A DNA stretch of 64,000 bases from Vicinamibacterales bacterium (lineage in GTDB: Bacteria; Acidobacteriota; Vicinamibacteria; Vicinamibacterales; UBA2999). Position numbers and translations under genes: made by a program. Position 1 is the stretch's first letter, and the number at the start of each line of letters is the position of its first letter. The notes beneath the pieces are model-generated. The model was not told the origin of the DNA. It searched no databases and was given only the letters and a program-made list of their open reading frames with translations. Shown here one piece after another: positions 42,025-51,614 of this stretch. The DNA is taken from assembly GCA_041659285.1 (NCBI GenBank), contig JBAZYO010000007.1, positions 118,198 to 182,197 on the forward strand. Reading direction: 5' to 3'.

Positions 42025-43449
42025 ATGACACAACGACTCCTGAGTGCCGCGGCGCTGGCTTCCCTGACGATCGCGGTCGTGACCGCGCAACCTGGACCCG
42101 AGCTGTCGGCCGCGGTTCGCGCCTACGTCAAGGTCGACGCACCGGTCATTGCACTCACCCACGTCCGAGTCATCGACGGCACCGGCGCCGCCCCGCGCGA
42201 GGATCAGACGCTGATCATCCGCGACGGCAACATCGCCGCCATTGGTGATGCCGCTCGCGTGCCGGTCCCGGACGGCGCGACGACAATCGACCTCACCGGC
42301 AAGAGCGTGATGCCAGGGCTGGTGATGGTCCACGAGCACCTCTATTACCCGAACGGTCCCGGCGTGTACGGCCAGTTGGGCGAGAGCTTCTCGCGTCTTT
42401 ACCTGTCGGGCGGCGTCACCACCATGCGCACGGGTGGCAACGTCAACGGCTTCATGGACCTGAACATGGCCAGGCTGGTGGAGACCGGCCAGAAGCCCGG
42501 GCCCGCCATCGACGCGACCGCGCCGTACCTGAACGGGCCGAACACCTTCATCCAGATGCGGACGCTGAAGGGTCCGGAAGACGCGCGTAAGCAGGTTCAA
42601 TACTGGACCGGCGAAGGCGCCACCTCGCTCAAGACCTACATGCAGATCACGCGCGGCGAGCTGGCCGCCGCCATCAACGAGGCCCATCGTCGCGGCATCA
42701 AGGTCACCGGCCACTTGTGCTCGGTGACCTACGGGGAGGCGGCCAACCTCGGCATCGACAACCTCGAGCACGGCTTCTTCGCGGCCACCGACTTCGTGAC
42801 CGACAAGAAGCCGGACCTCTGCCCCGGCCAGGCCGCCGGCCAGAAGGCCATTGCCGCACTCGACGAGAACGGCGCGCCGTTCAAGGCTCTGGTCAAGACC
42901 TTGATCGACAAGAAGGTGGCGCTGACCTCAACGCTGACGGTGTTCGAGACCTTCACGCCCGGACGCCCGAAGCCGCCCGGCCTGGAAGTGCTCACGCCGC
43001 AACTGCGCGACCAGTTCGAGCAGGCCTATGCGCGCACGGCGCAGAGCCAGGACTCCATCTACAGCACGCTGTTCGCCAAGGGCATGGCCCTCGAACGCGC
43101 GTTCGCCAGGGCCGGTGGAATGCTGCTTGCCGGAACCGACCCGACCGGCGGCGGCGGGGTGATTCCCGGCTTCTCCAACCAGCGGCAGGTGGAGTTACTG
43201 GTCGATGCCGGCTTCACGCCGCTCGAGGCCATCTCGATCTCGACGCTGAACGGCGCAAAGTACCTCGGCCGCGATGCGCGCGTCGGCTCGCTGGCCCCGG
43301 GCAAGCAGGCCGACCTCGTGGTGATCGGCGGCAACCCGGCCGCGACGATTGCGGATATCCGCAAGGTCGAGACCGTCTTCAAGCAAGGCATTGGCTACGA
43401 TCCCGCGAAGCTGATCGCGTCGGTCACCGGCCGCGCGGGGCTCTGGTAG
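42025..43449 (+). CDS. Secreted amidohydrolase family protein
   Basis: The 474-aa enzyme has a signal peptide (to about VTAQ), an N-terminal beta domain (ALTHVRVIDGTG, IIRDGNIAAIGD), and a TIM-barrel metallohydrolase core. Metal and catalytic residues are visible in MPGLVMVHEHLY (HxH), GIKVTGHL, NLEHGFF and LLAGTDPTGGG. The final ARVGSLAPGKQADLVVIGGNP closes the beta domain. Imidazolonepropionase/prolidase-like secreted members of this family cleave cyclic amides or peptides; the exact substrate is unknown. It is single, with its own upstream region. Confidence 0.82.
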   Translation: MTQRLLSAAALASLTIAVVTAQPGPELSAAVRAYVKVDAPVIALTHVRVIDGTGAAPREDQTLIIRDGNIAAIGDAARVPVPDGATTIDLTGKSVMPGLVMVHEHLYYPNGPGVYGQLGESFSRLYLSGGVTTMRTGGNVNGFMDLNMARLVETGQKPGPAIDATAPYLNGPNTFIQMRTLKGPEDARKQVQYWTGEGATSLKTYMQITRGELAAAINEAHRRGIKVTGHLCSVTYGEAANLGIDNLEHGFFAATDFVTDKKPDLCPGQAAGQKAIAALDENGAPFKALVKTLIDKKVALTSTLTVFETFTPGRPKPPGLEVLTPQLRDQFEQAYARTAQSQDSIYSTLFAKGMALERAFARAGGMLLAGTDPTGGGGVIPGFSNQRQVELLVDAGFTPLEAISISTLNGAKYLGRDARVGSLAPGKQADLVVIGGNPAATIADIRKVETVFKQGIGYDPAKLIASVTGRAGLW

Positions 43450-43456
43450 CGAACTG

Positions 43457-43516
43457 AACAGGAGATCAGGAGATCAGAAGGAGCATTAGGTTTCTCCTGA
43501 TCTTCTAAACTCCTGT
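43457..43516. repeat. AGGAGATCAG-type inverted repeat
   Basis: AACAGGAGATCAGGAGATCA near 43457 pairs imperfectly with TCTCCTGATCTTCTAAACTC and CTGTT ending about 43516. It lies between the amidohydrolase stop and the next gene's start and may terminate the first transcript. The internal CAGGAGAT is directly repeated. Confidence 0.65.
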
Positions 43517-43532
43517 TGATAGTCTATTGACG

Positions 43533-44426
43533 ATGTCGTTTCAGGCTCCGACCGGCCCGCCTTCTCCTGTGATCACCAAGGGCGTCGCGTACCTGCGATC
43601 CGAATTGCCGAAGTCGCGGAACGCCGATGCGGTCCGCGCGATGCTCGAGGCGAGCGCGCGCGGCTACGACGTCGGCGCCTCGCTGGACGACACCCTGCTG
43701 TTCCTGAAACAGCCGTCGCAGTGGGACACGGCGCCCGGCGCAGGCGACAAGGCGCTCGCGCACGTGCAGTTCGCGAGCGCGCTCGCGGCGGCCGAACTCC
43801 GCGGCAAGGCGGCGAGCACCGATCTGATGGAAGCGGCGAAGGTGCTGATCGCCGATCAGAATGCCGACGGCTCGTGGACGCTCGACCAGCCAGGCACCGT
43901 CGCCTCGGCAGCGGCCTACGGCACGATTCTCGCCACCTGGCTGGCCCGCTCGGCGCTGATCTCCTCGGGCAAGCAGCCCGACGATTTCCCGATCGTGCAA
44001 GCGGATCGCTGGATCCGCGGCCTGGCGGCGGAGAGTGTGCTCGAGGCGTCGGCCATCCTGCTGGCGCTGGAACTCTCCGGCGACGTGATGGCCGAGAACC
44101 TCCGCCGAACTGCCCTCGGCATCGTGCGGACGGGCCAGGCGGCGGGCGGCGGCTGGGGGGCCACCGCGGATGCGGCGCCGCAGGTGTTCGATACCGCGCT
44201 CGCCGTGCTGGCGCTCAGCGCGCTCAACGTCGAGCCGCGGATCGCGCGCTCGACCTACCGCCCCGAAGAGTTGCTGGAAGCCATTGCCAAGGGCAAGGCC
44301 TATATCGAATCGCAACAGCGGCCCGATGGCAGCTGGACCGAGACGACGAGGCCCGCCGGGCCGGAGAATTCCGCCCAGCGCATCTCAACCACCGGCTGGG
44401 CGCTGCTCGCCGTGCTGGCGCGATAA
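43533..44426 (+). CDS. Terpene-cyclase/prenyltransferase-type alpha-toroid protein
   Basis: This 297-aa protein contains alternating helices and glycine-rich QW-like motifs (DQNADGSWTLDQPG, GGGWGATADAAP, QQRPDGSWTETTRP) characteristic of squalene-hopene-cyclase and prenyltransferase alpha/alpha toroids. It is less than half the length of a functional triterpene cyclase, and I see no DXDD catalytic motif, so it is likely a non-cyclase relative. It ends 17 bp before a multicopper oxidase gene, suggesting cotranscription. ATG 43533 is preferred to the TTG 6 bases earlier. Confidence 0.65.
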   Translation: MSFQAPTGPPSPVITKGVAYLRSELPKSRNADAVRAMLEASARGYDVGASLDDTLLFLKQPSQWDTAPGAGDKALAHVQFASALAAAELRGKAASTDLMEAAKVLIADQNADGSWTLDQPGTVASAAAYGTILATWLARSALISSGKQPDDFPIVQADRWIRGLAAESVLEASAILLALELSGDVMAENLRRTALGIVRTGQAAGGGWGATADAAPQVFDTALAVLALSALNVEPRIARSTYRPEELLEAIAKGKAYIESQQRPDGSWTETTRPAGPENSAQRISTTGWALLAVLAR

Positions 44427-44443
44427 TCAGCCACAATGGGATC

Positions 44444-45985
44444 ATGCGACGACGTGACGCGCTCCACCTGCTCGGCATGGCCCCATTCGCCAATCTGGCG
44501 CGGTCTCTCGAGCGGCAAGCCGCGCCGGCCAAGCCCCCCGACGTCGAAATCGTCCTGACGGCCGCCCCGGCCGAGGTCAGCCTGTTGCCTGGTGCGCCGA
44601 CTCGCGTGCTGCAGTTCCGCGCGAAGCTGGTGCGAGGTCCCGCAGACACCGTGACGGCCGTGCCGGATTCGTACCTGGGGCCGGTGCTTCGCCTCAAGAA
44701 GGGCCAGCGCGTCCGCATCCACTTCGAGAACCGGACCGGCGAGTCGTCCATCGTGCACTGGCACGGGCTCGACGTGCCCGAGCGCGCCGACGGCCATCCG
44801 CGGCTGGCCGTCGAGCACGGCCGCGACTACACCCACGACTTCGAAGTCACCAATCGCGCGGGCACCTATTGGTATCACCCGCATCCGCACATGCGGACCG
44901 CGGCGCAGGTCTACCAGGGCCTCGCCGGTCTGGTGCTGGTTTCCGATCCTGAAGAGGATGCGCTGCAGTTGCCCTCGGGCGCCGGCGAGTTGCTGTGCGT
45001 GCTGCAGGACCGGCGCTTCGACGCCAAGAACCAGTTTGTCTACCTGGACGCCGGGCAGATGGGCGGCATGGGCCGGGGCCGCGGCATGATGGGCATGGGC
45101 GGCGGCATGGGCCAGATGATGGCAACCATGAACGGCTGGCTGGGCGACAGGATGCTGGTCAGCGGCCGCGTGCAGCCCGCCATCGACGTCGATCGCCGCA
45201 CCTATCGCGTGCGGCTGCTGAACGGCTCGAATTCCCGCTTCTACAAGCTCGCCTGGAGCGATGAGTCGCCGATCACCGCGATCGGCAACGACGGCGGCCT
45301 GTTCGAACGGCCGCGGACGATGCGCACCCTGACCCTGGCGCCTGGCCAGCGCGCCGACGTGCTGCTCGACCTGTCGTCGCACGCCGCCGGCGCCACCGTG
45401 CAGCTGCGCAGCGTCGGCTTCCCCGCCGGGCACGCCGGCAGCGTCGGGATGATGGGCGACACGTCGCCCGTGCCGCAAGGCGCGCCGCTCACCCTGATGA
45501 CGCTGCGGGTGTCGAACCGGCAGGGCCCGCGGGTCGCCGCACCGGCCCGCCTGTCTTCGCTCGACTGGCGCGCGCAGCCCGCCGCGCCCGTGCGGCGCGT
45601 GCCGCTGACCTTCATGCAGATGACGTGGCTGCTCGACGGACGCACCTTCGACATGGCCGAGGTCAGCGCCGCCGAAACGGTGAAGGCCGGGTCCACGCAG
45701 ATCTGGGAGATCGAGAACCAGACCAACCCGATGGGCATGGCGATGGCGCATCCCATCCACGTGCACGGCACGCAGTTCCGCGTGCTGTCGCGCACCGGCG
45801 GTTCGGCCAACGCCCTGCGGGACGGCATCCACGATGACGGCTGGACCGACACGGTGCTGGTGTTGCCCGGCGAAACCGTGCGCGCGCAGTTAACCTTCTC
45901 GCGCCATCCGGGTCTATACCTGTATCACTGTCACATCCTCGAACACGAAGACATGGGCATGATGCGCAACCTTCGGATTACCTGA
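44444..45985 (+). CDS. Multicopper oxidase (CueO-like)
   Basis: The 513-aa protein has a Tat-like N-terminus (MRRRDALHLLGMAPF) and three cupredoxin domains. All four copper-binding motifs are present: HWHG, YWYHPHPH, HPIHVHG and YHCHILEHEDMGM, the last with the Met/His arrangement of the type 1 site. A methionine-rich insertion (MGGMGRGRGMMGMGGGMGQMM) in the middle domain is the kind that binds Cu(I) in CueO, pointing to copper detoxification or metal oxidation. It is likely exported by Tat and follows the toroid gene closely. Confidence 0.88.
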   Translation: MRRRDALHLLGMAPFANLARSLERQAAPAKPPDVEIVLTAAPAEVSLLPGAPTRVLQFRAKLVRGPADTVTAVPDSYLGPVLRLKKGQRVRIHFENRTGESSIVHWHGLDVPERADGHPRLAVEHGRDYTHDFEVTNRAGTYWYHPHPHMRTAAQVYQGLAGLVLVSDPEEDALQLPSGAGELLCVLQDRRFDAKNQFVYLDAGQMGGMGRGRGMMGMGGGMGQMMATMNGWLGDRMLVSGRVQPAIDVDRRTYRVRLLNGSNSRFYKLAWSDESPITAIGNDGGLFERPRTMRTLTLAPGQRADVLLDLSSHAAGATVQLRSVGFPAGHAGSVGMMGDTSPVPQGAPLTLMTLRVSNRQGPRVAAPARLSSLDWRAQPAAPVRRVPLTFMQMTWLLDGRTFDMAEVSAAETVKAGSTQIWEIENQTNPMGMAMAHPIHVHGTQFRVLSRTGGSANALRDGIHDDGWTDTVLVLPGETVRAQLTFSRHPGLYLYHCHILEHEDMGMMRNLRIT

Positions 45986-45999
45986 TCTATGCTTCGGCC

Positions 46000-47790
46000 A
46001 TGGGCCGACACTTCCCTGCTCTATTGTTCGCCGTCGCTATCGCCTGGGTCGGCGCGTTGACCACGTTTCCGGCAGCGCAGTCCGGCTCGCTCCGCTTCAG
46101 CGTCACGCTCCCCGCCGCCGTTGAAGCTACGGCGGGCAAGCCCGCCAGCCAGGGCGCGGTCGATGGCCGTCTGCTGGTGATGATCGCCAGGGACCCGAAG
46201 GCCGGAGAGCCGCGGTTCCAGATCAACGACGGCCCAACCGGCCAGTTGATCTTCGGGATGGACGTCAACGGCGTGAAGCCAGGTGCGTCGGTCACGCTCG
46301 ATGGGTCGGCCCTTGGCTTCCCGCTGCAGAGCATCAACGACGTTCCCGCCGGCACGTATTCGGTTCAGGCGCTCATCCACAAATACGAGACGTTCAAGCG
46401 CGCCGATGGGCACACGGTGAAGCTGCCGATGGACCGTGGCGAGGGCCAGCAGTGGGCGCGCGCGCCCGGCAATCTCTACAGCACGCCGCGGTCCATCACG
46501 ATTGATCCGAAGAAGAGCGGCACGGTCGCGATCACCCTCGACCAGGTGATCGCGCCGCTGCCGGCACCGGCCGACTCGAAGTACGTGAGGCACGAGCGCA
46601 TCCAGAGCGAGCGCCTGACGAAGTTCTGGGGCCGGCCCATGCACCTGGGCGCGCACGTGCTCTTGCCCGAGGGCTGGGACACGCACCCCGACGCGAAGTA
46701 CCCGCTGTTCATCTACCACGGCCACTTCCCCGCCGATCTCGGCAACTGGCGCGATACGCCGGCGGACCCCACGCTCAAGCCGGACTTCGCGGCGCGCTTC
46801 AACTGGCCGGGCTACAACCGCACGCAGCAGGAATACGCGTGGCAGTTCTTCAAGGAGTGGACCGGCCCCAACTTTCCGCGTGCCATCGTCATCGAGATCC
46901 AGCACGCGAACCCGTTCTACGACGACAGCTACGCGGTGAACTCCGCCAACATCGGCCCCTACGGCGATGCGATTGTCGAAGAACTCCTGCCCTACCTGGA
47001 GAAGAAGTATCGCGGTCTGGGCCAGGGCTGGTCGCGCTTCATGTATGGCGGCTCCACCGGCGGCTGGGAAGCGATCGCAGCGCAGGTGAAATATCCCGAC
47101 GTGTTCAACGGCGCCTACATCGCCTGCCCGGACCCGATCGACTTCCGCGCCTACACCGTCGTCGACATCTACAAGGACAAGAACGCCTACTGGCTGGACG
47201 ACCCCGCCGCGAAGGAGGGCACGTGGAAGCAGACGCCGCGCCCCGCGCATCGTAACTACCTGGGTCACGTGGACTCGATGGTGTGGGAGCAGAACCGGCT
47301 GGAAGAAGTCCTCGGCACCAAGACGCGGTCCGGCGGACAGTGGGACATCTGGGAAGCGGTCTTCTCTCCCGTCGGCCCTGACGGCTATCCGGCGAGAATC
47401 TTCGACAAGCGCACCGGCGTGATCGACAAGAAGGTTGCCGAGTACTGGCGCGAGAACTTCGACCTGGTCCACATCCTGAAGCGCGACTGGAACAAGGGCC
47501 TCGGCAAGAAGCTCGAGGGCAAGCTGAACATCTACGTCGGCGACATGGATAACTACTACTTGAACAACGCCGTCTACCTCGCGGAACAGTTCCTGGAGAC
47601 GACCACGGACCCGTACTACGACGGCGAGGTGAAGTACGGCGACCGCGCCGAGCACTGCTGGAACGGCGACCCGACGCGGCCCAACGCGCTGTCGCGCCTG
47701 CGCTATCACCAGATGTACATCCCGAAAGGTGTGGAACGCATGCTGAAGACCGCGCCGGCCGGCGCCGACCTCAAGAGCTGGCGCTACTGA
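46000..47790 (+). CDS. Secreted alpha/beta-hydrolase (putative esterase family)
   Basis: This 596-aa exported protein has a signal peptide to about PAAQS, an N-terminal beta-rich domain (RFSVTLPAAVEATAG, PAGTYSVQALIHKYETF), then a large alpha/beta-hydrolase of the esterase-D/feruloyl type. HVLLPEGWDTHPDAKYPLFIYHGHFP is the core strand and FMYGGSTGGWEA has the GxSxG nucleophile. YVGDMDNYYLNNA and GDRAEHCWNG are placed for the Asp and His. It begins 14 bp after the multicopper oxidase stop. Confidence 0.77.
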   Translation: MGRHFPALLFAVAIAWVGALTTFPAAQSGSLRFSVTLPAAVEATAGKPASQGAVDGRLLVMIARDPKAGEPRFQINDGPTGQLIFGMDVNGVKPGASVTLDGSALGFPLQSINDVPAGTYSVQALIHKYETFKRADGHTVKLPMDRGEGQQWARAPGNLYSTPRSITIDPKKSGTVAITLDQVIAPLPAPADSKYVRHERIQSERLTKFWGRPMHLGAHVLLPEGWDTHPDAKYPLFIYHGHFPADLGNWRDTPADPTLKPDFAARFNWPGYNRTQQEYAWQFFKEWTGPNFPRAIVIEIQHANPFYDDSYAVNSANIGPYGDAIVEELLPYLEKKYRGLGQGWSRFMYGGSTGGWEAIAAQVKYPDVFNGAYIACPDPIDFRAYTVVDIYKDKNAYWLDDPAAKEGTWKQTPRPAHRNYLGHVDSMVWEQNRLEEVLGTKTRSGGQWDIWEAVFSPVGPDGYPARIFDKRTGVIDKKVAEYWRENFDLVHILKRDWNKGLGKKLEGKLNIYVGDMDNYYLNNAVYLAEQFLETTTDPYYDGEVKYGDRAEHCWNGDPTRPNALSRLRYHQMYIPKGVERMLKTAPAGADLKSWRY

Positions 47791-47950
47791 TCCCAGGGCG
47801 GGAGACACCACGACGCTGGCCGACCCCTCGGTGGTCGCGCGGCTCAAAGAGCAGTACGAATCGCAGGAATTAGGGCTGTTTTCGCGCGAGCGCCGGGGTG
47901 CATGAACATGCACTACCCAGCGTCGAAGGTGAGCCATACAGTGTGGCTCC
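47791..47950. other. Short intergenic region with a possible ORF remnant
   Basis: About 30 codons from 47811 read LADPSVVARLKEQYESQELGL with no start, which looks like the tail of a lost gene. Nothing else is recognised before the kelch gene. Confidence 0.25.
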
Positions 47951-49918
47951 ATGACGAGCCACTCACGCGCCCTCAAGTTCTTCCTCGCAGCCCTTATCGT
48001 CGCCGTGGCGTCGTCGGCGCTGCTGGCCTCCCCCTTCGTCGCCGCCGGCACGCTGACCGTTGACCGGATCGGCCCCACCATCACAGCGCTGGCCGACGGC
48101 AAGTACCTGGTCGCTGGCGGCGTGAGCCAGCCAGTTGGCATCCTCGCGACCGCGGAAATCTACGATCCAATCACGCAGACATCGACCCCGACCGGGTCCA
48201 TGCACGAGGGCCGCATCTATCACGTTGCGGCACGCCTGGCCGATGGCCGCGTGCTGATCGCCGGCGGCGCAAACAGCACCGGTCCGCTGGCGACCGCGGA
48301 GATCTTCGACCCGGCGACCGGAATCTTCACCACCACGGCCGCGCCGATGGCCGGTCAGCGACTGGGCGCCACGGCCAACCTGCTCTTGGATGGCCGCGTG
48401 CTGGTCGCCGGCGGCAACGATGGCACACCCGATGGCAGCGCCGAACTGTTCAATCCGGCGACCGGGACGTTCGTGTCCGTCGCCAACACGATGAGTGAAC
48501 TGAGGATCTTGCATTCTTCCGCGCGCCTGGCGGACGGCACGGTGCTCTTGAGCGGCGGTTTTGGGTTGGGCTACTACGGCGGCGCCGACTTGTTCGATCC
48601 CGCGACCTCGACGTTTGTGACGGTGGGGTCGATGTCGACAGCCCGGATCAATCACACCATCACGCCGTTGCCTGATGGACGGGCCGTGATCATCGGTGGC
48701 GATTCCAATGGGATGGTCGAAGGTGTCCAGTCGAGCGTGGAGGTCTTCGACCCGGCGACCAGGACTTTTGCGCTGGCCGGTGCCCTGCTGGAGGCGCGGA
48801 CCGCGCACGCGGCCGCGCTGGTGGGCAATGAAATCATGGTGCTCGGCGGGGCCGGCGTCGCCGGTTCCTTGAGCAGCGTCGAGTCCTTTGCCGTGGGACG
48901 CGCATCGATTCTGCTGGGTGACATGCTCGAACCGCGCAACGGACACGCGGCCTTTGCCCTCCCCAACAATTCCATCCTCGTGATTGGTGGAGGTGGTGCC
49001 GGCGCGGCGGCCCGGACCATCGAGATCCTGCCACCTCCGCCCACCGCTGACGCTGGTCCTGACCAACTGCTCTTCACCGACGGCCTCAACCCGGCGGCTG
49101 TCACGTTGACGGGTCTCGGCAGCATTCCGGACGGCTCGCCGTTGACCTACCGATGGACGTCGAACGGCGCGTTTGTCAGCGACCAGGCCATCGCCCAGGT
49201 CCAGGTCGGATTGGGAGACATGCAATTCACGCTGACGGTCACCGATCCACGCAACGGTCGTTCGGTGTCCGACACCGTGCGAGTCGTTGCCACGCCGGCG
49301 TCACCTGGCACTGTCGGACCCGCGGGTCCGCAAGGTCCGGCGGGCGTGGCCGGTCCACAAGGGCCGGCAGGTCCGCAGGGAGCCACTGGCCCGCAGGGCC
49401 CCGCAGGTACGGCTGGACCGGCAGGTCCGGCTGGTCCGGCAGGCTCCGCTGGTCCGGCGGGCGCGCAGGGTCCCCAGGGTTTACAGGGACTGGCGGGTGC
49501 ACAGGGGTTCCAAGGCCTGCAAGGTCCCGTTGGACCGATGGGACCTGCGGGAACCGGTGTCGCGTTCACCACTCAGTCGATTGCCGGTAGCGGCGTCGTG
49601 ACCTTGCCCGAGGGGAGCCGCAGCGTCATCGTGATGGTGACCAACGGCGCGTCGCGCGGACGTGACGACGACAGGGACGATCAACGTCCGGGGCCGCAGG
49701 CGGTGGTGACGCTGCCGGCAGCATCGAGCGCCGACGGCCGCATGATCGTGGTGCGCCGCATGGACAACCGCGGTCGCGTCAGCGTGCGCCCGCCGAGCGG
49801 TGCGATTGTGGGCTGGCGCCAGCGCGACGCGGTGACGCTCGAGCGCCGCTTCGACCAGGTGACGCTCGTCAGCGACGGGTCGGCGTGGGTCGTCCTCGAC
49901 GCCGGATCCCTGCGGTAG
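47951..49918 (+). CDS. Secreted kelch-repeat protein with collagen-like region
   Basis: The 655-aa chain begins with a signal peptide, followed by about six kelch/galactose-oxidase blades (ALADGKYLVAGG, RLADGRVLIAGG, LLLDGRVLVAGG, ATAEIYDPxT and relatives). Next comes a PKD-like domain (ADAGPDQLLFTDGLNPAAVTLTG) and an uninterrupted run of Gly-X-Y triplets from about residue 455 to 534. A C-terminal domain (VRRMDNRGRVSVRPPSGAIVGW) resembles those that follow collagen stalks. It would be a surface or secreted adhesin-like protein with a rigid triple-helical stalk. The substrate of the propeller is unknown. Confidence 0.82.
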   Translation: MTSHSRALKFFLAALIVAVASSALLASPFVAAGTLTVDRIGPTITALADGKYLVAGGVSQPVGILATAEIYDPITQTSTPTGSMHEGRIYHVAARLADGRVLIAGGANSTGPLATAEIFDPATGIFTTTAAPMAGQRLGATANLLLDGRVLVAGGNDGTPDGSAELFNPATGTFVSVANTMSELRILHSSARLADGTVLLSGGFGLGYYGGADLFDPATSTFVTVGSMSTARINHTITPLPDGRAVIIGGDSNGMVEGVQSSVEVFDPATRTFALAGALLEARTAHAAALVGNEIMVLGGAGVAGSLSSVESFAVGRASILLGDMLEPRNGHAAFALPNNSILVIGGGGAGAAARTIEILPPPPTADAGPDQLLFTDGLNPAAVTLTGLGSIPDGSPLTYRWTSNGAFVSDQAIAQVQVGLGDMQFTLTVTDPRNGRSVSDTVRVVATPASPGTVGPAGPQGPAGVAGPQGPAGPQGATGPQGPAGTAGPAGPAGPAGSAGPAGAQGPQGLQGLAGAQGFQGLQGPVGPMGPAGTGVAFTTQSIAGSGVVTLPEGSRSVIVMVTNGASRGRDDDRDDQRPGPQAVVTLPAASSADGRMIVVRRMDNRGRVSVRPPSGAIVGWRQRDAVTLERRFDQVTLVSDGSAWVVLDAGSLR

Positions 49919-49931
49919 CGCCGGGCGGGAC

Positions 49932-50135
49932 TTACCGGGTAGCGATTGCCAGGAGCTGGGGCGCCAACACGAAGTGTTCGGCGCCCTGGCCCTGGTTCAT
50001 CACTACCGCCACGGTCACGCCGGTGTCGGGATCGTGCAGCAGCAGGCGGCGGCCCATGCCTGACCCGCCGCTGTGACCGAACTGTGTGCGGTCGAGATAC
50101 TGATAACTGCGAATGCCGAGGCCGGCGCCGGTGTC
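49932..50135 (-). pseudogene. C-terminal fragment of a serine beta-lactamase-type hydrolase
   Basis: The last ~66 codons read GLGIRSYQYLDRTQFGHSGGSGMGRRLLLHDPDTGVTVAVVMNQGQG, which matches the end of class C beta-lactamase/DD-peptidase family proteins. HSGG is the KTG-equivalent box. The N-terminal SxxK and YxN parts are absent, and the sequence upstream to 50371 holds only out-of-frame scraps and no gene I can recognise, so this is a decayed gene. Confidence 0.65.
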
Positions 50136-50371
50136 ACCGGGAATGTTGCCGGCCGCCGGCACGCATCCAGTGCCGAGGCGGCGCGGGCCACAATAAACGG
50201 CTCGTCCTTGGATCCGTGCACGCGCGCGTAGAACGCCGGATCTGTCCTCTCCCGGCTTCGGTTTCTTCACCCAAACAGGCCGAAATCGGCCCGGTTTCCG
50301 CATAATCGCGCGGCATCTTCTTTGCTACCTCAAGGGGCAGGTCAATCGTGACCACTTGAAAGCAGGTCCCA

Positions 50372-50851
50372 GTGAACCGCATCAGAACCGCAACCGTAGC
50401 CGCGCTCCTGGTCTCGTTCGTCGGCATCGTGCCGGCGCCGGCCATGGCCCAGCGCCAGGATCGCCGCGATCGTTACGAGGACCGATGGGAACGCCAGCAC
50501 GACAAGCGCGAGCGCAAGGAAGAGCGCCGCGAAGCCCGGCGCGAAGCACGCGCGGATCGCTACGACTCGCAGCGCGACTACTGGGATGCCTCGCGCTATT
50601 ACCAGCGCGACAATCGCGCCCGTGCGCGTCGCATGACCCGCAACGACCGCGTCTATCGCGGATCGGATAACCGTTATTACTGCAAGCGCGACGATGGCAC
50701 CACGGGCCTGATCGTGGGCGGCGTCGCCGGCGGCGTGCTTGGCAACGTCATCGCTCCGGGCGGCTCGAAAATCCTCGGCACCATCATCGGCGCCGGCGCC
50801 GGTGCGCTGATCGGCCGCGCGATCGACGACGGCGACATGGACTGCCGCTAG
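50372..50851 (+). CDS. Exported glycine-zipper protein with charged helix
   Basis: This 159-aa protein has a signal peptide (to about AMAQ), then a highly charged Arg/Glu-rich segment (residues about 28-95, e.g. RERKEERREARREARADRY). A YYCKRDDGTTGLIVGGVAGGVLGNVIAPGGSKILGTIIGAGAGALIGRAI tail follows, in which the glycine-zipper 2TM motif should insert in or span the outer membrane. Such proteins are linked to envelope integrity. Start is GTG 50372 after AGCAGG. The charged region would form a single alpha helix rather than fold. Confidence 0.75.
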   Translation: MNRIRTATVAALLVSFVGIVPAPAMAQRQDRRDRYEDRWERQHDKRERKEERREARREARADRYDSQRDYWDASRYYQRDNRARARRMTRNDRVYRGSDNRYYCKRDDGTTGLIVGGVAGGVLGNVIAPGGSKILGTIIGAGAGALIGRAIDDGDMDCR

Positions 50852-50966
50852 CTCTCGACCCAGCGAGGGCGATGAGACTCTCGCGCGTGGGACTCCGGGT
50901 GGGGTGATACGCTCTGGTGCCTGCCTGGAGCGTCCGCGGCGCTAGCTGGCTTTCGGTTGCCAGCCC

Positions 50967-51515
50967 ATGCCCAATCACCGCCCGTCGCCGTTGACCGATC
51001 ACAGCGAGGAAGGCCGCGCCTTCCTGCAGGCGCGGGTCGACGTCGGCGGGGACGTCGAGGTGACCGGCGACAACACGGTGATCGGCACGCCCCAATACAT
51101 GGCGCCCGAGTCGATCATGAACCCGGACTCAGCGGATGCCCGTTCCGATATCTACGCGCTGGGAGCGGTCGCGTACTACCTCTTGGCGGGCACCGATGTC
51201 TTCAACGGCAGGTCGGTGGTCGAACTGTTGAGCCAGCACCTCTCGCAGAAACCAGAGCCACTCTCGGCGAGACGAGGCATCTCGGTGCCGGCGAAGCTCG
51301 AGGCCGTCGTGATGTCGTGCCTCGACAAGGACCCCAGCGGCCGTCCGCAGACCGCCGTAGAGCTCCGCGGCCAGATCGATGCGTGCCGCATCGAGCCCTG
51401 GGACCGCGCCGCCACGCTCGCCTGGTGGCGCGAACACCCGGCGGTGGCCGAGACCGACGCGGCCATGAACCCGAGCGATGCACGCACGAATGCCGTCGAC
51501 GGCATTCATCGGTAG
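50967..51515 (+). pseudogene. Serine/threonine kinase with internal deletion
   Basis: The 182-codon frame starts MPNHRPSPLTDHSEEGRAFLQARV, like the N-terminus of a longer regulatory protein. It jumps directly into the activation segment and C-lobe of a PknB-like kinase (GTPQYMAPES, DARSDIYALGAVAYYLL, CLDKDPSGRPQTAVEL). The P-loop, catalytic Lys, HRD and DFG motifs are all missing, so it cannot phosphorylate. The frame is intact, as if an in-frame deletion removed the middle of the gene. It could still make a pseudokinase fragment, but decay is more likely. Confidence 0.7.
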
Positions 51516-51614
51516 GCAAGACACCTACTCGGCGGGGACCCGGCGGCTGGCAGTTACCCCTTGCAGCGGACTGCCGGTCTCGGCTCTACTACGGTTCCGA
51601 ACCAAGGAGCTGCC

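Noticed and set aside
50372..50851. Charged region as RNA-binding or histone-like domain
   Set aside because: The signal peptide and glycine zipper place the protein in the envelope; the Arg/Glu run fits a single alpha helix.
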